A stretch of DNA of 64,000 bases, taken from assembly GCA_026018925.1 (NCBI GenBank), contig JAKSZU010000005.1:81114398-81178397 (forward strand). The letters are read 5' to 3'. Positions 34,776-46,342 of the stretch are shown piece by piece. Below the pieces are notes generated by a model. That model searched no databases. It worked only from the letters and a program-made list of their open reading frames with translations, and was not told the origin of the DNA. The translations under genes and the position numbers were made by a program. The DNA is from Tupaia tana. Taxonomy: Eukaryota > Chordata > Mammalia > Scandentia > Tupaiidae. Numbering within the stretch: position 1 is the stretch's first letter; the number at the start of each line of letters is the position of its first letter.

Positions 34776-35460
34776 ATTTTTATAACATATTTTATTTTAA
34801 TTTATTTTATACATTCAATCACCATATCCTCACTTAGCTTGTAAATGAATTTTCCAACATGAATACACTTCACACCAGTCCAGTTGGGGATATTATATGT
34901 GTTATCATTCAAAGATAATAATCCATATCTGTGTCCCATAAATGTCTTGCCTCTTTATTTTTCTCCTTAATGTCTTTCCTCAGATACTCTTTCTTCTCCC
35001 ACTTTTTTCCAACACTGTATCCAGTATCCATAACCATTTTTCACATTTCTATATCCCCTAATCTTTCCGTTTCAGCCATAGAGTGCAGACAATTGGTATA
35101 TATTAACTGGAGACATACGATGTCTCTAATTCATGCCCTGGCTTGCCTCACTCAGTAGTAAATCTGTATTTGTCCACTTTCTATCAAAAGCCAGTATTTT
35201 TTTTTTCAGAATTCTTTATTTAATTTATGTTTGTTTTCATTTGACCAGAGAAAGACAGACACAAAGAGAGAAAGGAAAGTGAGAAAGCAAATCACCAGGT
35301 CTAGGATTTGAACAATGGTCAGCCTTGTGGGACTGCCCAGCGCCTTAACCACCATGCCACTTGCTGACCCCAGTCTTGTTTTTTTATGGCTGAGTAGTAT
35401 TCCTTAGAGTATATGTGCTACAAACTGAATCGATTTTAAGCATTAGCTCAAATAGAGAAA
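34776..35460 (-). mobile_element. L1 3' end, interrupted by a tSINE-S
   Basis: Antisense 3' UTR (34776-35196) and, after the SINE, the ORF2-end segment ATGGCTGAGTAGTATTCCTT (about 35387). Colinear with 63.2-64.0 kb on the same strand and with 2545-3168 on the other strand. Confidence 0.82.
35208..35371 (-). mobile_element. tSINE-S inside L1
   Basis: CATTTGACCAGAGAAAGACA junction. The L1 sequence AGTATTTTTTTTTTC before and AGTCTTGTTTTTTT after reads as an imperfect TSD. Confidence 0.85.
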
Positions 35461-35589
35461 AGAGAGAAGATTTAGATATTAGGCAAAAAAAAAAAAAAAA
35501 TCTATTTTTTTTCTCTCTAGAATAAAAAAAAAGACTCAGTAAAGAAAGTTCAGGTATAACCACAAACTGGGTAAGATTGCATACTTTAA

Positions 35590-35745
35590 AGATGAGATGA
35601 GGCCCAACCTCAGTGGTGCAGCAGTAGATTGACTAGAAAGGAAAGACTGGATGTCTGGAAAGACTAAGAGAAAGATGGCTGAGTGAGACCCTGTTGAAGG
35701 TGCTGGTTATTCTCTTTCTCTCTCTCTCAATAAAGAAAAAAGACT
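35590..35745 (+). mobile_element. Possible 7SL-like SINE remnant
   Basis: GGCTGAGTGAGACCCTGTTG resembles the end of a 7SL-derived SINE monomer, followed by a TC-rich part and a CAATAAAG/A-rich tail. The upstream half (CCCAACCTCAGTGGTGCAGC) is not assigned. Confidence 0.28.
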
Positions 35746-37158
35746 GTAAAACATAAATAAATGAAAATAAATAAACACAAGACAGATCAATATGTATCAT
35801 AATTTAAATAAATTAAAAGAGAACAAGCAAAATAATCATTTTAAATTTAATGTGCTGAATACCCTCATTTGATAGGCAGCATTTATAGCATGGGAGCTGT
35901 TGAGAAGGAATACAATGAAAAAACTTCACAGAAAAGGCTGAGAGTAATAACAAAACCTCTCACTCCCTTTTAGGAGTAACAGAAGACAAATGGAGCTATA
36001 ACACTGACATTACAGAACAAATGTTACTACTTTAGAGAATGTTTTCACCATTTGAACTTTCTGGATAAAGATATCGTCTAAGGAGTTTGGGTGCAAGATG
36101 TTTATTGGGATCAAAACTGAAGGCAGAAGAAATAAAAACTAAGGGGAGAAAAATTTGCCCTTAGTCTGTTGGTTTGTCCCGCACAAATGGCAGAAATTTC
36201 AACATTAAATCTGAGACTTTAATAAAATGTGGCACTATACAGGGAAGTAGGTTTATGGGAATTACGGATCTTAGCGCCTACATTTTTAGTACACGTCATA
36301 GCTTTCTGCCTTAAACTGATAACAGGTTCAAAAAATATTATTGAGTTAAATTATTACCCAAGAGTCACAGAAGGACATGATTACTCTGACACTTATTCCT
36401 CAAAAGTTTAAAATCTACTAAAATTGCTCTTTTGTACAAAACTTCAGATTATGTTTTAACTCCAAATATTATCATTAGATATCACTAGTCAAATGTGTTG
36501 ATACCTACATTTCTCTTTAGTACTACCTTCCCCATTTCTGTTCTCTACAAAACGAAAATAAAGCAAATCAACAGATAAACGTAGAAAATCTTTAAAGTGC
36601 TATCTATAGAATGTTCTCTCTGTGTTCATGCTACCATAACGAATTCCAGCCCCATTATTCTATTAAAATCACTTTTGTCAAGTTTGTTTGCCTACTCCAA
36701 TAGACATTTCACTTTTTAAAAAGTGTAGGCCGGAGCATTTAACTCTTTGTCCTGTCCTTTCCTTCTTTTAAACTCTCCTTCTTGTTTTCAGAAATTCACA
36801 TCTGAATTGAATTAATTCCATCTTAATTTCACATCTTTTTTGCTCGATCTTACACTAAAAGATGCTCTACACTTAGTCTTCATGGACATTAGCACCCTAT
36901 TTTCTCTGACTTATCCTAGATTAATACATTAAGTCTTCTTAAATAAATATTATTTTAATTGAGAAATCATAAATATACCTATTTTGGAATTACAGTATAA
37001 TGTTATATGTATGCCCATCCAGTCTTACAGTTTATTGTCCTTATACTACTAACTCTCAAACTTAAATGCCCAGAACTGACCTCACTTCCAAATTTAAGTC
37101 AAAATTTTCTAATAGAGCACTAGTTAATATTTTCAGTTTCAAGTCTACTGGCCATCTT
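35746..37158. other. Intergenic, no recognisable element
   Basis: AT-rich unique DNA with no gene, SINE or L1 landmark. Confidence 0.4.
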
Positions 37159-37172
37159 AAAATTAATGCATT

Positions 37173-37213
37173 GATTTATTTATTTTAAAATAATTATATA
37201 TTTAATTTTTAAA

Positions 37214-37246
<33 letters not shown>

Positions 37247-37381
37247 TAATTCACTTTAGGGTATGTGTACTCACCAGAGAGAGACAGAAAGAGAGAGAGA
37301 GAGTGAGGAAGCAAACTGCCAGGTCTAGGACTCGAAGCACAGTTGACCATGTGGGAGTCTACCACATGACCTGCTGGCTCC
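37173..37381 (-). mobile_element. tSINE-S with (TTA)n tail
   Basis: A TTA run (about 37219-37246) replaces the usual tail. TSD AAAATTAATGCATT (37159-37172) versus AAAATTAATGTATT (37382-37395). Confidence 0.88.
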
Positions 37382-37545
37382 AAAATTAATGTATTTAAAA
37401 CAACCCCCTCATGAATTCACATTTGTTTCCACCTAAGTGCTTTCCATCTAGTAAATTGTACTATCATCCAGACAACTATTAAAGGCAAAACTAGAATTCA
37501 GCATAGAAATCTCTCAAGTAACCCTCCTCTCACATGATCAGCTAT

Positions 37546-37806
37546 TTTCTTTTTTTTGGAGAGGTTTTTGCTATAGGGCGCATGCGCTTGCCAGACAGAC
37601 AGAGAGAGACAGAGAGACAGAAAGCAAGAAATCATCCCCCAGGGGGGATGGCCATGCTGCAGTCCCTTCTCCTCCATTCTCCTCTTGGGATCTTGGGCAC
37701 GCATGCATACGCGCCTGGTGTGAGTTTAAGCCACCAGGTTTGGGACTCGAACCGCGGTTGACTACGTGGGAGTCCAGCGACATAGCCTTTACACTAACTG
37801 CTGGTC
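37546..37806 (-). mobile_element. tSINE-Y with TSD
   Basis: Low-divergence copy. Flanked by ACATGATCAGCTA (left) and GCATGATCAGCTA (right). Confidence 0.94.
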
Positions 37807-37819
37807 GCATGATCAGCTA

Positions 37820-38080
37820 ATTTTGATAGTTTTACTTTCAAAGCTAAAAGAAATTTTCATTCACTTCTCTTCAAATCCATTGACATTATCGTAATCTAAT
37901 TCAATCCAATCTAACATTTTTCTGACTAGGTATATTGATATTACCATTTATAGAATCTTTTCCATCCTTGCTCTGCAGACACACTGACTTTTACACAATA
38001 AATATTATATTATCTTATTCTCTAGCATACAAGTAATGAACTCCATTGCCCTTAAAATATCACATCCTTATCACTTGCCT
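37820..38080. other. Unassigned intergenic sequence
   Basis: No recognisable element. Confidence 0.4.
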
Positions 38081-38095
38081 ACAAGATCCATTACT

Positions 38096-38354
38096 GGGAC
38101 CAGCAGTTAGTGTAATGGCTATGTTGCTGGACTCCCATGTAGTCGACAGCGGTTCGCGTCCCGGACCTGGTGGCTTAAAACTCACGCCGTGTGTGTGTGC
38201 GTGCGTGCCCAAGATCCCGAGAGAAGAATGGAGGAGAAGGGATTGCCGTATGGCCATCTCCCCAGGGGGTGATTTCTTGCTGTCTATCCCTTTGTCTCTC
38301 TCTGTCTGTCTGGGAGCGCACGCGCTCTGCAGCAAAAACTTCTCCAAAAAAAAA
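38096..38354 (+). mobile_element. tSINE-Y with exact TSD
   Basis: TSD AAGATCCATTACT is exact at 38083-38095 and 38355-38367. Confidence 0.95.
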
Positions 38355-38367
38355 AAGATCCATTACT

Positions 38368-39290
38368 ATAGCCGGTTTCACTGACTTTAATTAAACAGAG
38401 TGCTTTCCCTATATTTCTGCCATATTGGCATTGTTCAGTTTCTTCGTATACACAAAAAGTTCTCATTGACTTTTCTGGAATGTCCTCTCTCTAAATCTTA
38501 ACTTAATTCTCTTTGACTACACATATCTTCAAAAACTATTCTTCTTTTTGTTGGCTTTCACAGTTTCCCTCATGAATGTGGTATCCTTAGATCCTAAGAA
38601 CTTTACAATTGCCCATAATTTTGAATCGCTATCATCAATCATAGTGTGAAGTTGAAGGTCACCATTCAATAAATCATTGTTGAATGTTAAATACTTGGCT
38701 GGAAACATGAAATGCTCTTTTGTTTCTACACTATTAAGCTGAAAAATATATACTTCATTAAAATTCAATTTATCAAAGTAAATCTTTACTTACATATATT
38801 TAAGAGAAGGTAATGGTTTCTTCTACAGTCCTTCTTTTTTCTTATTAGTAGTCAGAGATACATGGAGAAGGAGGGCGTATCACCAGACAGATGCTGAACT
38901 AAATAGCTCTCCTTGTGTAGCAGGAGAGAAGTGCAATGCTCTAGTAATTTGGGAACTGACCAGCAGATAATTGGTGAGACTATTTTATGAGCAGAGTATG
39001 CAAGGATCTTAAAACATCACTGTAGGATTGGCTCTCTTTTCCTAATTCTGAGATGCAAAATACTGTTTGGAAGCTCTTCTTTGTTTTAGGTTTGCTAGCA
39101 TGATTATAAAAGGGGGAAAAAAAAAAAAAGAAGGAAATAGGTTTTCAAACTAGTGTATTATCCAGGGAATTTATTTCTCAGAATTCTGGAAAAGGCTGAA
39201 GGCAATAGCAGTGTTACAACCTTGAAATGTAACCAAGCCCTCCATGACAGACAACTCAGACTCAAATGTACTCTTTCCTAAAATAGGGTT
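38368..39290. other. Intergenic, no recognisable element
   Basis: Unique AT-rich sequence, A run at 39117-39129. Confidence 0.4.
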
Positions 39291-39790
39291 TAAGCTTTTC
39301 TAAAACACTTTGTGCCAATTGGCACTGCAGTTTGAAAATTCAATTGGGGAGAGATCTCAGACCTGCTGATTTAATTATCGGGCTTTGCCTGCCTTATTTG
39401 TTTAGCTTTTTGTTGAAATTGTGCCTACGATTATTTAATAGTATTGAAAGGAAATGTGATGACGCTGACAGTTTCAGTTAAAAAATAACAACAAAAAGGG
39501 ATGTGTACAGATAAGAAAATGTGTTGCATTGAAGAGACTATTTTTTTTTTTTTTTCTTAATTCTCAGATGCCAGTCTGGTCACCTAAGCCAAATGAGGAG
39601 AATTGTTGGTAATTAAAAAGTAATTCACTGAAACGGGTGCAGCTGTAGCAATGTGCTTTCCTGCCAGACCCATTGTGTCTATAGAAGCTAATTTTAATTG
39701 TTTCAAGGGAAAAAAAAATTACTCACGAATGTTTATTTATAAAATGTCTGATGAATTTCTAGCAATGAAATGTATAAAAAATGAAAGGAG
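39290..39790. other. Candidate conserved non-coding element
   Basis: Repeat-free apart from a T run at 39541-39555. Rich in homeodomain-type TAATT/ATTA cores around balanced segments such as GGGCTTTGCCTGCCTTATTT and AAACGGGTGCAGCTGTAGCA (an E-box CAGCTG). No open frame. This is style-based inference only. Confidence 0.35.
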
Positions 39791-39974
39791 TTATGTCCCA
39801 ATTTAACAAATATTAGCCCCATACATAAGTGCATCTTATTACTTATAAGCATATCATTTGAAAAATAACCATGTGAATATTAGACATGTGAATTTTAATT
39901 CTCTATTCTTCATGTGGTCAGCAGACCATAGTGTTACATACTTGTTAGAATATATTTACTTATTATCAGCAAAT

Positions 39975-40048
39975 AATTTTATTCATGCTGGAAAAAACCA
40001 TGTTGTACACTGTAAGTATGTATAGTGAACAAATATAAATTATATATA
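39975..40048 (+). mobile_element. Minimal L1 3' terminus (about 70 bp)
   Basis: TTCATGCTGGAAAAAACCAT, GTACACTGTAAGTATGTATA and AACAAATATAAAT match the terminal bases of the L1 at 2545-3168. Confidence 0.65.
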
Positions 40049-40051
40049 TGG

Positions 40052-40120
<69 letters not shown>
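40049..40120. repeat. (GT)n(AT)n microsatellite
   Basis: A GT block (about 40052-40077) then an AT block to 40120, directly after the L1 terminus. Confidence 0.95.
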
Positions 40121-40126
<6 letters not shown>

Positions 40127-40140
40127 TTAAAAAATAAAAA

Positions 40141-40456
40141 TTATATATAGCTACTTAGTAGACACTGTTGTCCTTAGCTACAATTGCTTTGAGTCCCAAT
40201 GTGAGCAGTTTTTGCTGGGAAAACTTAGCAATCATGACTCTATCTTGTTTACCCTATGTTCTCAACATCTGTATTTCCTGCCTTATTGGCAAGAAATCAT
40301 AAATTCTTTAGAAATGTGTAGAGGGAGCTTATATTGTACATAAGCCAGACCACAGCAGAAAAACGCAGAGATTTCATTAAAAAGAAAAATGCAGTGACTT
40401 CCTTTTGCAGTCCCTCCCCTATCTACCTCTAAGAGGGATCTAATTCCTAGCTCACA
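40141..40456 (-). mobile_element. Partial LTR, copy 2 of the 29.9-kb family
   Basis: CTGTTGTCCTTAGCTACAA, GAGTCCCAATG, TCCTGCCTTATTGGCAAG and ATCATAAATTCTTTAGAA align with 30227-30532. The part corresponding to 29909-30220 is absent; its low-coordinate end abuts the microsatellite. Confidence 0.75.
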
Positions 40457-41165
40457 TTCACAATTTTTCATCCAGATAGGAAAGATCACAGGCATGACTG
40501 ACCAACAGTTACAGGTCAACCTAGAAACTGAACCCGATCCTCCATGTGGCTTCCAGCATTGCAGAGCGTTGCACTACCACTGAATTCTGCAACTGCATCT
40601 CTTTTCCTTACTTCATCTTTTGGATTTAAATGGTTTGAAAGTGAAGAGCCTGAAAAATTAAAAAAAATAGTTAAATTAATTATATTTTGAATTTTTAATA
40701 TTCATACATACCTTTAAAGTTCGTACTGAAATATCATGAAAATTGTGGCTATTTAATTGATATTCTTTAGGCAGTTTCTACCGCAGTTATTATTTCCATG
40801 CCTATCATATCAAAGTCCTCTGTGAGGTAAGTACCTTCCACACTGACTGAGTAAATGTTACCTTGAGTTGGCATCACCAGATTTCTTTAGGCTGTTACTT
40901 GCTTTGCCTTATCAATGCTGTATCTTTTTTTTTTTTTTTTTTTTTCTATTTTGGTATTTACTATAATTTTAAAATTACTTGTTTCCATTTCTGTCTCTTC
41001 AAAGAAACTATTACTTTTTTGAAACACAGCAGAAACATTTTTCACCTTTGTTATATCTGCACACTGTCATATATCACATTTAGTAAAAGTAAATTGAGAG
41101 AAGAGTGAAAGAATAATAAATCTTACATAAATCCCTATAATTTTGTATAATACTATGTAAATATA
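40457..41165. other. Intergenic, no recognisable element
   Basis: T run at 40925-40945. No landmark of a known family. Confidence 0.4.
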
Positions 41166-41171
41166 ATTGTA

Positions 41172-41440
41172 GGGGACCAACAGTTGGTGTAATGATTATG
41201 TCGCTGGACTCCCATGTAGATGACCATGGTTCGAGTCCCGGATCCGGTGGCTTAAACTTACGCCGGGTGCGTGTGCGTGCGTGCCCGAGATCCTGAGAGG
41301 AGAATGAAGGAGAAGGGATTGTGGTGTGGCCATCCCCCCGGGAGGTGATTTCTAGCTTTCTGTCTCTGTCTCTTTCTGTCTTTCTGGCAAGCGCAAGAGC
41401 GCTATAGCAAAAAATCTCTCTAAAAAAAAGAAAAAAAAAA
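41172..41440 (+). mobile_element. tSINE-Y
   Basis: Full length with a CpG-retaining GTGCGTGTGCGTGCGTGCCC segment; A-rich tail. Confidence 0.94.
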
Positions 41441-42010
41441 TCTTCCATCAACAGGTGGTTTGAAGGTTAAAATGTGGATCCCACATGGCCAACTTTGCAA
41501 TTTGAGTCATGAACAGTGGCTTGAGAATCACGATGGTTGGGACCAGCAGTTGGTGTAAAGGCCATGTCACTTGTCACTGGACTCCCATGTAGTCAACTGT
41601 GGTTTGAGTCCCAGACCTGGTGGCTTAAACTCATGGCAGGCACATGTATGTGCATGCCCAAAACCCCAAGAAGAGAATGGAGGAGAAGGGACTGTGGCTC
41701 GACCATCCCCCCTGGGGGCTGATTTCTTGCTTTCTGTCTCTCTCTGTCTTTCTGGCGAGTGCACACACCCTATAACAACAACAAAAAAATACTCTCCAAA
41801 AAAAAAAAAAGAGAGTGAGAGAGAGAATCATGATGGGCATGAGTGCCCATGTACTCAAAATTCCTAGACCAGAGCAGAGTGAAGGAGAAGGGGTTGTGGT
41901 GTGACCATCCTCCTTGTGGGGAGGGGCGTGGTGGTGATTTCTCACTTTCTCTCTGCCTGCATCTGTCTGACGACTACTTGTGTCCTATAGCAAAAACTGA
42001 AGAAGAAAAT
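41441..42010 (+). mobile_element. tSINE-O interrupted by a tSINE-Y
   Basis: The head is at 41441-41536 (CAACAGGTGGTTTGAAGGTT) and the body at 41823-42010 (GGGCATGAGTGCCCATGTAC to CCTATAGCAAAAACTG). Together they make one element. Confidence 0.88.
41538..41822 (+). mobile_element. tSINE-Y inside a tSINE-O
   Basis: TSD GAGAATCACGATGG (41523-41536) versus GAGAATCATGATGG (41823-41836), drawn from the older SINE. Confidence 0.93.
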
Positions 42011-42329
42011 AAAAGAGCATTCTTATTGCTGTGTTAAGGATATACTATAGAAGACCAAAAATGAAGTCAGTGAAAATGGTTAGGAAGCTTTTATTACCAA
42101 AACTGATAATCACTTGAAATTCTGTAGTGTGGCCATACCTGTTATTTATGACAATTCTCCATTCTAATTAGTCATTGCTCAGGCAGACTAATTGTTAAAA
42201 GTTTTACATATTTTACTATTTTTTTAATAATCCATACAAAAAAAGATAGTGCCTTAGATCAAGTGATTAGTGGTACCTATGATGGTAAATCATAATATTA
42301 TGCATTTTTTTTGAAAGTAGTATCAATGG
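42011..42329. other. Unassigned intergenic sequence
   Basis: No recognisable element. Confidence 0.4.
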
Positions 42330-42832
42330 AAATTTGCTGTTGAATGGGTGTAGGTAATTAAGTTACAAGCCTACCTTCTTTAATGGAATTAGTACCCTTA
42401 TGAGAGACCTGGAAGAGGTTCCTCACTTCCTTTTCATGTGCAGACACAGTGAGAAATTAACCACCTATGTACCAGGAAGCAGTTCCTCACCAGACACCAG
42501 ATCAGCTTAGGCCTTGATCTTCTTTTTTATTTTTTTATTTTTTTGGAGAGGTTTTACTATAGGGCGCGTGTGCTCGCCAGACAGACAGAGACATAGAGAC
42601 AGAAAGTGAGAAATCACCCCCCAGGGGGGATGGTCATGCCGCAATCCCTTCTCCTCCATTCTCCTCTCGGGATCTTGGGCATGCACGCATACGCGCCGGG
42701 CGTGAGTTTTAAACCACCGGGTCCGGGACGCGAACCGCTGTCCACTACGTGGGAGTCCAGCGACATAGCCATTACGCTAACTGCTGGTTCCCTGATTTTG
42801 TACTGCCCAGTCTCGAGATCTGTCAATGCTGA
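42330..42832 (+). mobile_element. MLT1-type LTR fragment split by a tSINE-Y
   Basis: TGGAATTAGTACCCTTATGA, GTACCAGGAAGCAGTTCC and TCACCAGACACCAGATCAG before the SINE, and TGTACTGCCCAGTCTCG with AGATCTGTCA after it, follow the MLT1A order. An ancient fossil, 5' end unclear. Confidence 0.72.
42523..42788 (-). mobile_element. tSINE-Y inside the MLT1 LTR
   Basis: CpG-rich, low divergence. CCTTGATCTT (about 42512-42521) and CCCTGATTTT (about 42789-42798) flank it as TSD. Confidence 0.93.
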
Positions 42833-43049
42833 CCAACTATATTATCATTATCACACACCAGATACTCTTCAAGCACTTTAAATGTAACTTGCTTATTATC
42901 TACAACATTGTTAGACAGATAGCTGTGCCACACTTTTTCTTCTATCAAGAAAGATCTATTTATTATATCATAAAAGGTGCATAATAAATAAAATGTACTT
43001 CAATCTGTAATGGCTTTTGAACTGTCAAGATTTCGTTTTTCATTTAGAC

Positions 43050-43311
43050 TTTTTTTTTTTAGAGAGATATTTTTGCTATAGGGCATGCACACTTGATGGA
43101 CAGAGAGACAGACAGAAAGTGAGAAATCATCCTCCAGAGGGGAATGACCAAGCCTCAATCTCTTCTCCTCCATTTTCCTACTGGGATCTTGGGTATGCAC
43201 ACACACGCACAATGCACGCCCAGCATGAGTTTTAAGCTATTGGGTCTGGGACTCAAACCACAGTCCACCTTGTGGGAGTCCGGCAATGTAAATTATGCCA
43301 TTTGCTGGTCC
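43050..43311 (-). mobile_element. tSINE-Y/O intermediate
   Basis: Complete antisense copy with extra CACACACGCACAATGCACG in the CpG/TpG segment. No clear TSD. Confidence 0.85.
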
Positions 43312-44194
43312 CTTTATTTTGACTTCTGTCGTTCCTTCTTGAAGCCCAATTTCTCTCAGTGTTCCTACTTTGTGATGCTCTGGAGTTTCTTAGTAAGACG
43401 AACAATTTGTTTCTCGGTGCTTTAGGAGAGATTCCAAGATAAAACTTCAGAAAATGTTACATTCACATTTTTAGGATCAGATGATGGAGCAGACTTTTTT
43501 GGTTATCCTAGAAGTAATTTTCGAGGCTGGTGACACTTCAGTCGATAATGTTTGTCAAACAACATAACCCATGTAGTCTCGCACCTCAGGGGGACTGCTA
43601 ACAGCACTATCAGTCATAAATTCAGTTGATTTTTATTTTTTACTATTATATCACCCTCTGATAATACTGCAGGTGATTTTACCACTTATCTGGGAGAGAA
43701 ATGTTGATCCAAAGTGAGCACAAAGTCTCTATTTAGGTTTTATTGTTTGTTTGTTTGTTTTTTTAATCTTTACTATACTGTTGTTATCTGGACTCTGCAG
43801 TTCAGGGAAAAAAATCCAACCTGATAATCCTTACCCATGTTTGGAGATAAAGGCAGTTCTTTTTAATTATTATTGTATCTTTTTATCTGTTTCTTTATGA
43901 TAAGCATCTTATTTAAAACTATTCTCAGAATAAATGGAAATTCGATGTAAGCTTTGGCATTTAGTTTTAAATCAAGTGATATAGTTCTGCCAACCTGTTT
44001 ACTGTCAAACGTTCACTCAGTATCCTTTTTTTCTGCATTATGCATGTTTTCCTCATCTCCCTACTCCGCCCCTTAATCAGACCTTTAATTTCTGTTAGGG
44101 GCACATGACTTCATTTCCAAGATTTATGGTCTGAAAATTTCAGTAACAATTGGGTCAGTTATAATCATACTTGAACCCAGGCACTAAAAATTTA
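43312..44194. other. Intergenic, no recognisable element
   Basis: Some CpG retention near 43520-43600 (CAGTCGATAATG, TAGTCTCGCACC) in an otherwise CpG-poor setting. Not assigned to any element. Confidence 0.35.
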
Positions 44195-44245
44195 TTTTGT
44201 TTTTGTCTCTCTCTTGTGAGCGCACAAGCCCTAAGGTAAGAAAAA
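44195..44245 (+). mobile_element. tSINE 3' fragment
   Basis: TTTGTCTCTCTCTTGTGAGC and GCACAAGCCCTAAGG match only the end of the SINE body. Confidence 0.45.
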
Positions 44246-44314
44246 TAAGGAGGCAAAGTATTGATGTCACAGGGAGGTGTGGTATGGTCTGTTGAGGATG
44301 TTTTGTGGTTTTGT

Positions 44315-44410
44315 CAACTGTGTTGGGGAGAGATATTCACCTGTTGAAATATTCATTTTGTAAGACAAATAATAATGTGATTGAATGTATTAAAGAAAAT
44401 GAAATGAAAA
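44315..44410 (+). mobile_element. L1 3' terminal fragment
   Basis: AACTGTGTTGGGGAGAGATA and TAATGTGATTGAATGTATTA align with the reverse of 34.78-34.88 kb. Diverged. Confidence 0.5.
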
Positions 44411-44521
44411 ATAAATTAACTAATTAAAAATGATTTTAAGTAGACTGAAGGTTGTAAGAATAGGTGCATGGAAGAATAGTTATGTCAGTAGATAAATACT
44501 ATGATAGAAAGTCAAAGTCCC

Positions 44522-44747
44522 TGGGCCAGCCAGTGGCATTGCAGTTAAGGCAACTGGATCCCACATGACTGAGTCTCCAGTCTGAGCTCTGGACCCATTC
44601 CCTTTGTGCCCAAAATCCCCAAAGGAGAAATGGAGGCAAAGGGTTTGCAATGGGACCATCCCCCATGAATGGCATATGTCACTTTTCCTCTTTCTTTCTA
44701 AATGGTGAACACACACTCCATCCAGTATATTTTTTTTAAAAAAAGGG
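44522..44747 (+). mobile_element. Diverged tSINE-O
   Basis: GGGCCAGCCAGTGGCATTGC head. The GCACGTGTGCATG segment is mostly missing. Confidence 0.75.
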
Positions 44748-45070
44748 AAGTTAAAATTTCAAAGGCCATAACTTTAATATTCATTTTCTACTCAGCCTTG
44801 GGGTTTTTACTGCACCTCCCTACCACAGTTGGGGAAAGAGGCCCTGAGACGGCGTAGCTGACACGTCCAGCTACCACCCAGTGGACAGACAGGACACCAG
44901 ATGTGGGTGTTCCTCTTCTCCATTTTTCCACCATCCAGATCGCCTCACTGTATGTATAAGGAAAATGAAGCAAAGAGAATTGAAGTCCCTTGCTCCAAAT
45001 AGTTTAGTTATTATTCAACTTTCTTTGTAACTATTATATAATTGAAAGATTGTATGCATTTATCAAGCGC
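44748..45070. other. Unassigned, locally GC-rich patch
   Basis: 44800-44945 is more GC-rich than its surroundings, with a CpG-bearing GAGACGGCGTAGCTGACACG. No element or exon recognised. Confidence 0.35.
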
Positions 45071-45071
45071 A

Positions 45072-45310
45072 ACCTTTTTTTAATTGCCAGAGAGCTTGTG
45101 TTCTTGCCAGACAGAAAAAGAGTGAGAAAGCGCCCTCTGATGGGATATAGCACTGCAATCTTTTCTCTTCCATTTCTCCATCTTGATGGGATATGGGACA
45201 ATGCACACACTTGACCCCATTATGTTTTTCAAGCTACTAGAGAAGGACCAAACTGCAGTTGGCCATGTGGGAGTCTCGATCCCTTAACCCTTGAGCTACA
45301 GGACTGTCCC
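45072..45310 (-). mobile_element. Diverged tSINE-O
   Basis: GCAGTTGGCCATGTGGGAGT head and an antisense GCCAGACAGAAAAAG part. Confidence 0.78.
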
Positions 45311-45344
45311 AAACACGTTCTGAAATAAATACACATTTTGGAAT

Positions 45345-45650
45345 GGCGAAATTGAGGGAATTAACATATGCATTAGTTCACATACATATCTTTTTTTCTT
45401 TTTTTGGAGTAACCCTTAAATCTCTTCTCCAAGCATCTATTCACCATAATATACACTATATCTCTTGAATGTATTTCTCCTACCTAACTGAAATTTTGTA
45501 TCCTTTGACCAAGTAATTGAACATCTTCCCTACTCAACGCTTACTAATCATCATTTTACTCTCTATTTCTATGAGTTCAACTTTTATCTACCTGGTTCAT
45601 GAATCTGTGCTCAATTTGTAGATACTTCCGCTTCTGCATTGTCTACAAGT
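45345..45650 (+). mobile_element. Old L1 (L1M-type) 3' UTR fragment
   Basis: TTCTCCTACCTAACTGAAAT, TTTTGTATCCTTTGACC and TTTACTCTCTATTTCTATGA match older L1 3' UTRs, as at 4430-4735. Confidence 0.7.
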
Positions 45651-45869
45651 GGAAAAATATAAGCACACTCTGATAGTGTGGCAATAGAAAATAGTTCCTC
45701 AAACTTGTTTACTAGAAACAATGAAAGTTATATTGTGAGACATGAATGATGATAAAGGATATTTTGTAGATAATGAACCATATATTTCTGAAGTCAAAAA
45801 TATCTAGTGGGGCAAGGTTCAGGAGAGAGAGATATTTAAGTCAGATTGAAGGATATGTAAGTATATTTC

Positions 45870-45875
<6 letters not shown>

Positions 45876-45919
<44 letters not shown>

Positions 45920-45950
45920 TATATATACATATACACACACACACATATGT
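45876..45950. repeat. Compound TG/TA/CA microsatellite
   Basis: A (TA)n core (about 45881-45909) flanked by GTGTGT/ACACAC arms, giving an imperfect palindrome. Confidence 0.93.
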
Positions 45951-46164
45951 ATAGTATAAGACAAAAAATTATACACCTTCATAAGGCACTAACCACAAAA
46001 GGAGCTTGTAAGGTTGGAAGTTGCTGTGGGTGAGTCATCAAGTGAGTGGTGAGTGAATGTGAAGGCCTAAGACATTACTGTGCACTACTGTGTGCTTCAT
46101 AAACATTATGCCCTTAGGCTACATTAAATTTATTTAAAAAATTTCTTTTCTTCTCTCTCTCACT

Positions 46165-46342
46165 CTTCTTTTTTTTTTTTTTTCTGTTTGTTTTAGTATA
46201 GGGCACCTGTACTTACTGAAGCCAGACAGAGAGAGGGTGAAAGTGCAAAACCACCCCTCAAGAGGGTATGGCCACTCTACAATCCTTTCTTCTCCATTCT
46301 CATTTTGGGATTTGGGGCACACACCCATACACACTTAATGTG
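46165..46342 (-). mobile_element. tSINE-O, head truncated
   Basis: T-rich tail, then GTATAGGGCACCTGTACTTA to CCATACACACTTAATGTGA. The box-B half is missing. Confidence 0.8.

Noticed and set aside
40457-40620. MIR or other tRNA-SINE remnant downstream of the partial LTR
   Set aside because: GTTGCACTACCACTGAATTC looked tRNA-like in reverse, but no MIR core or consistent alignment was found.
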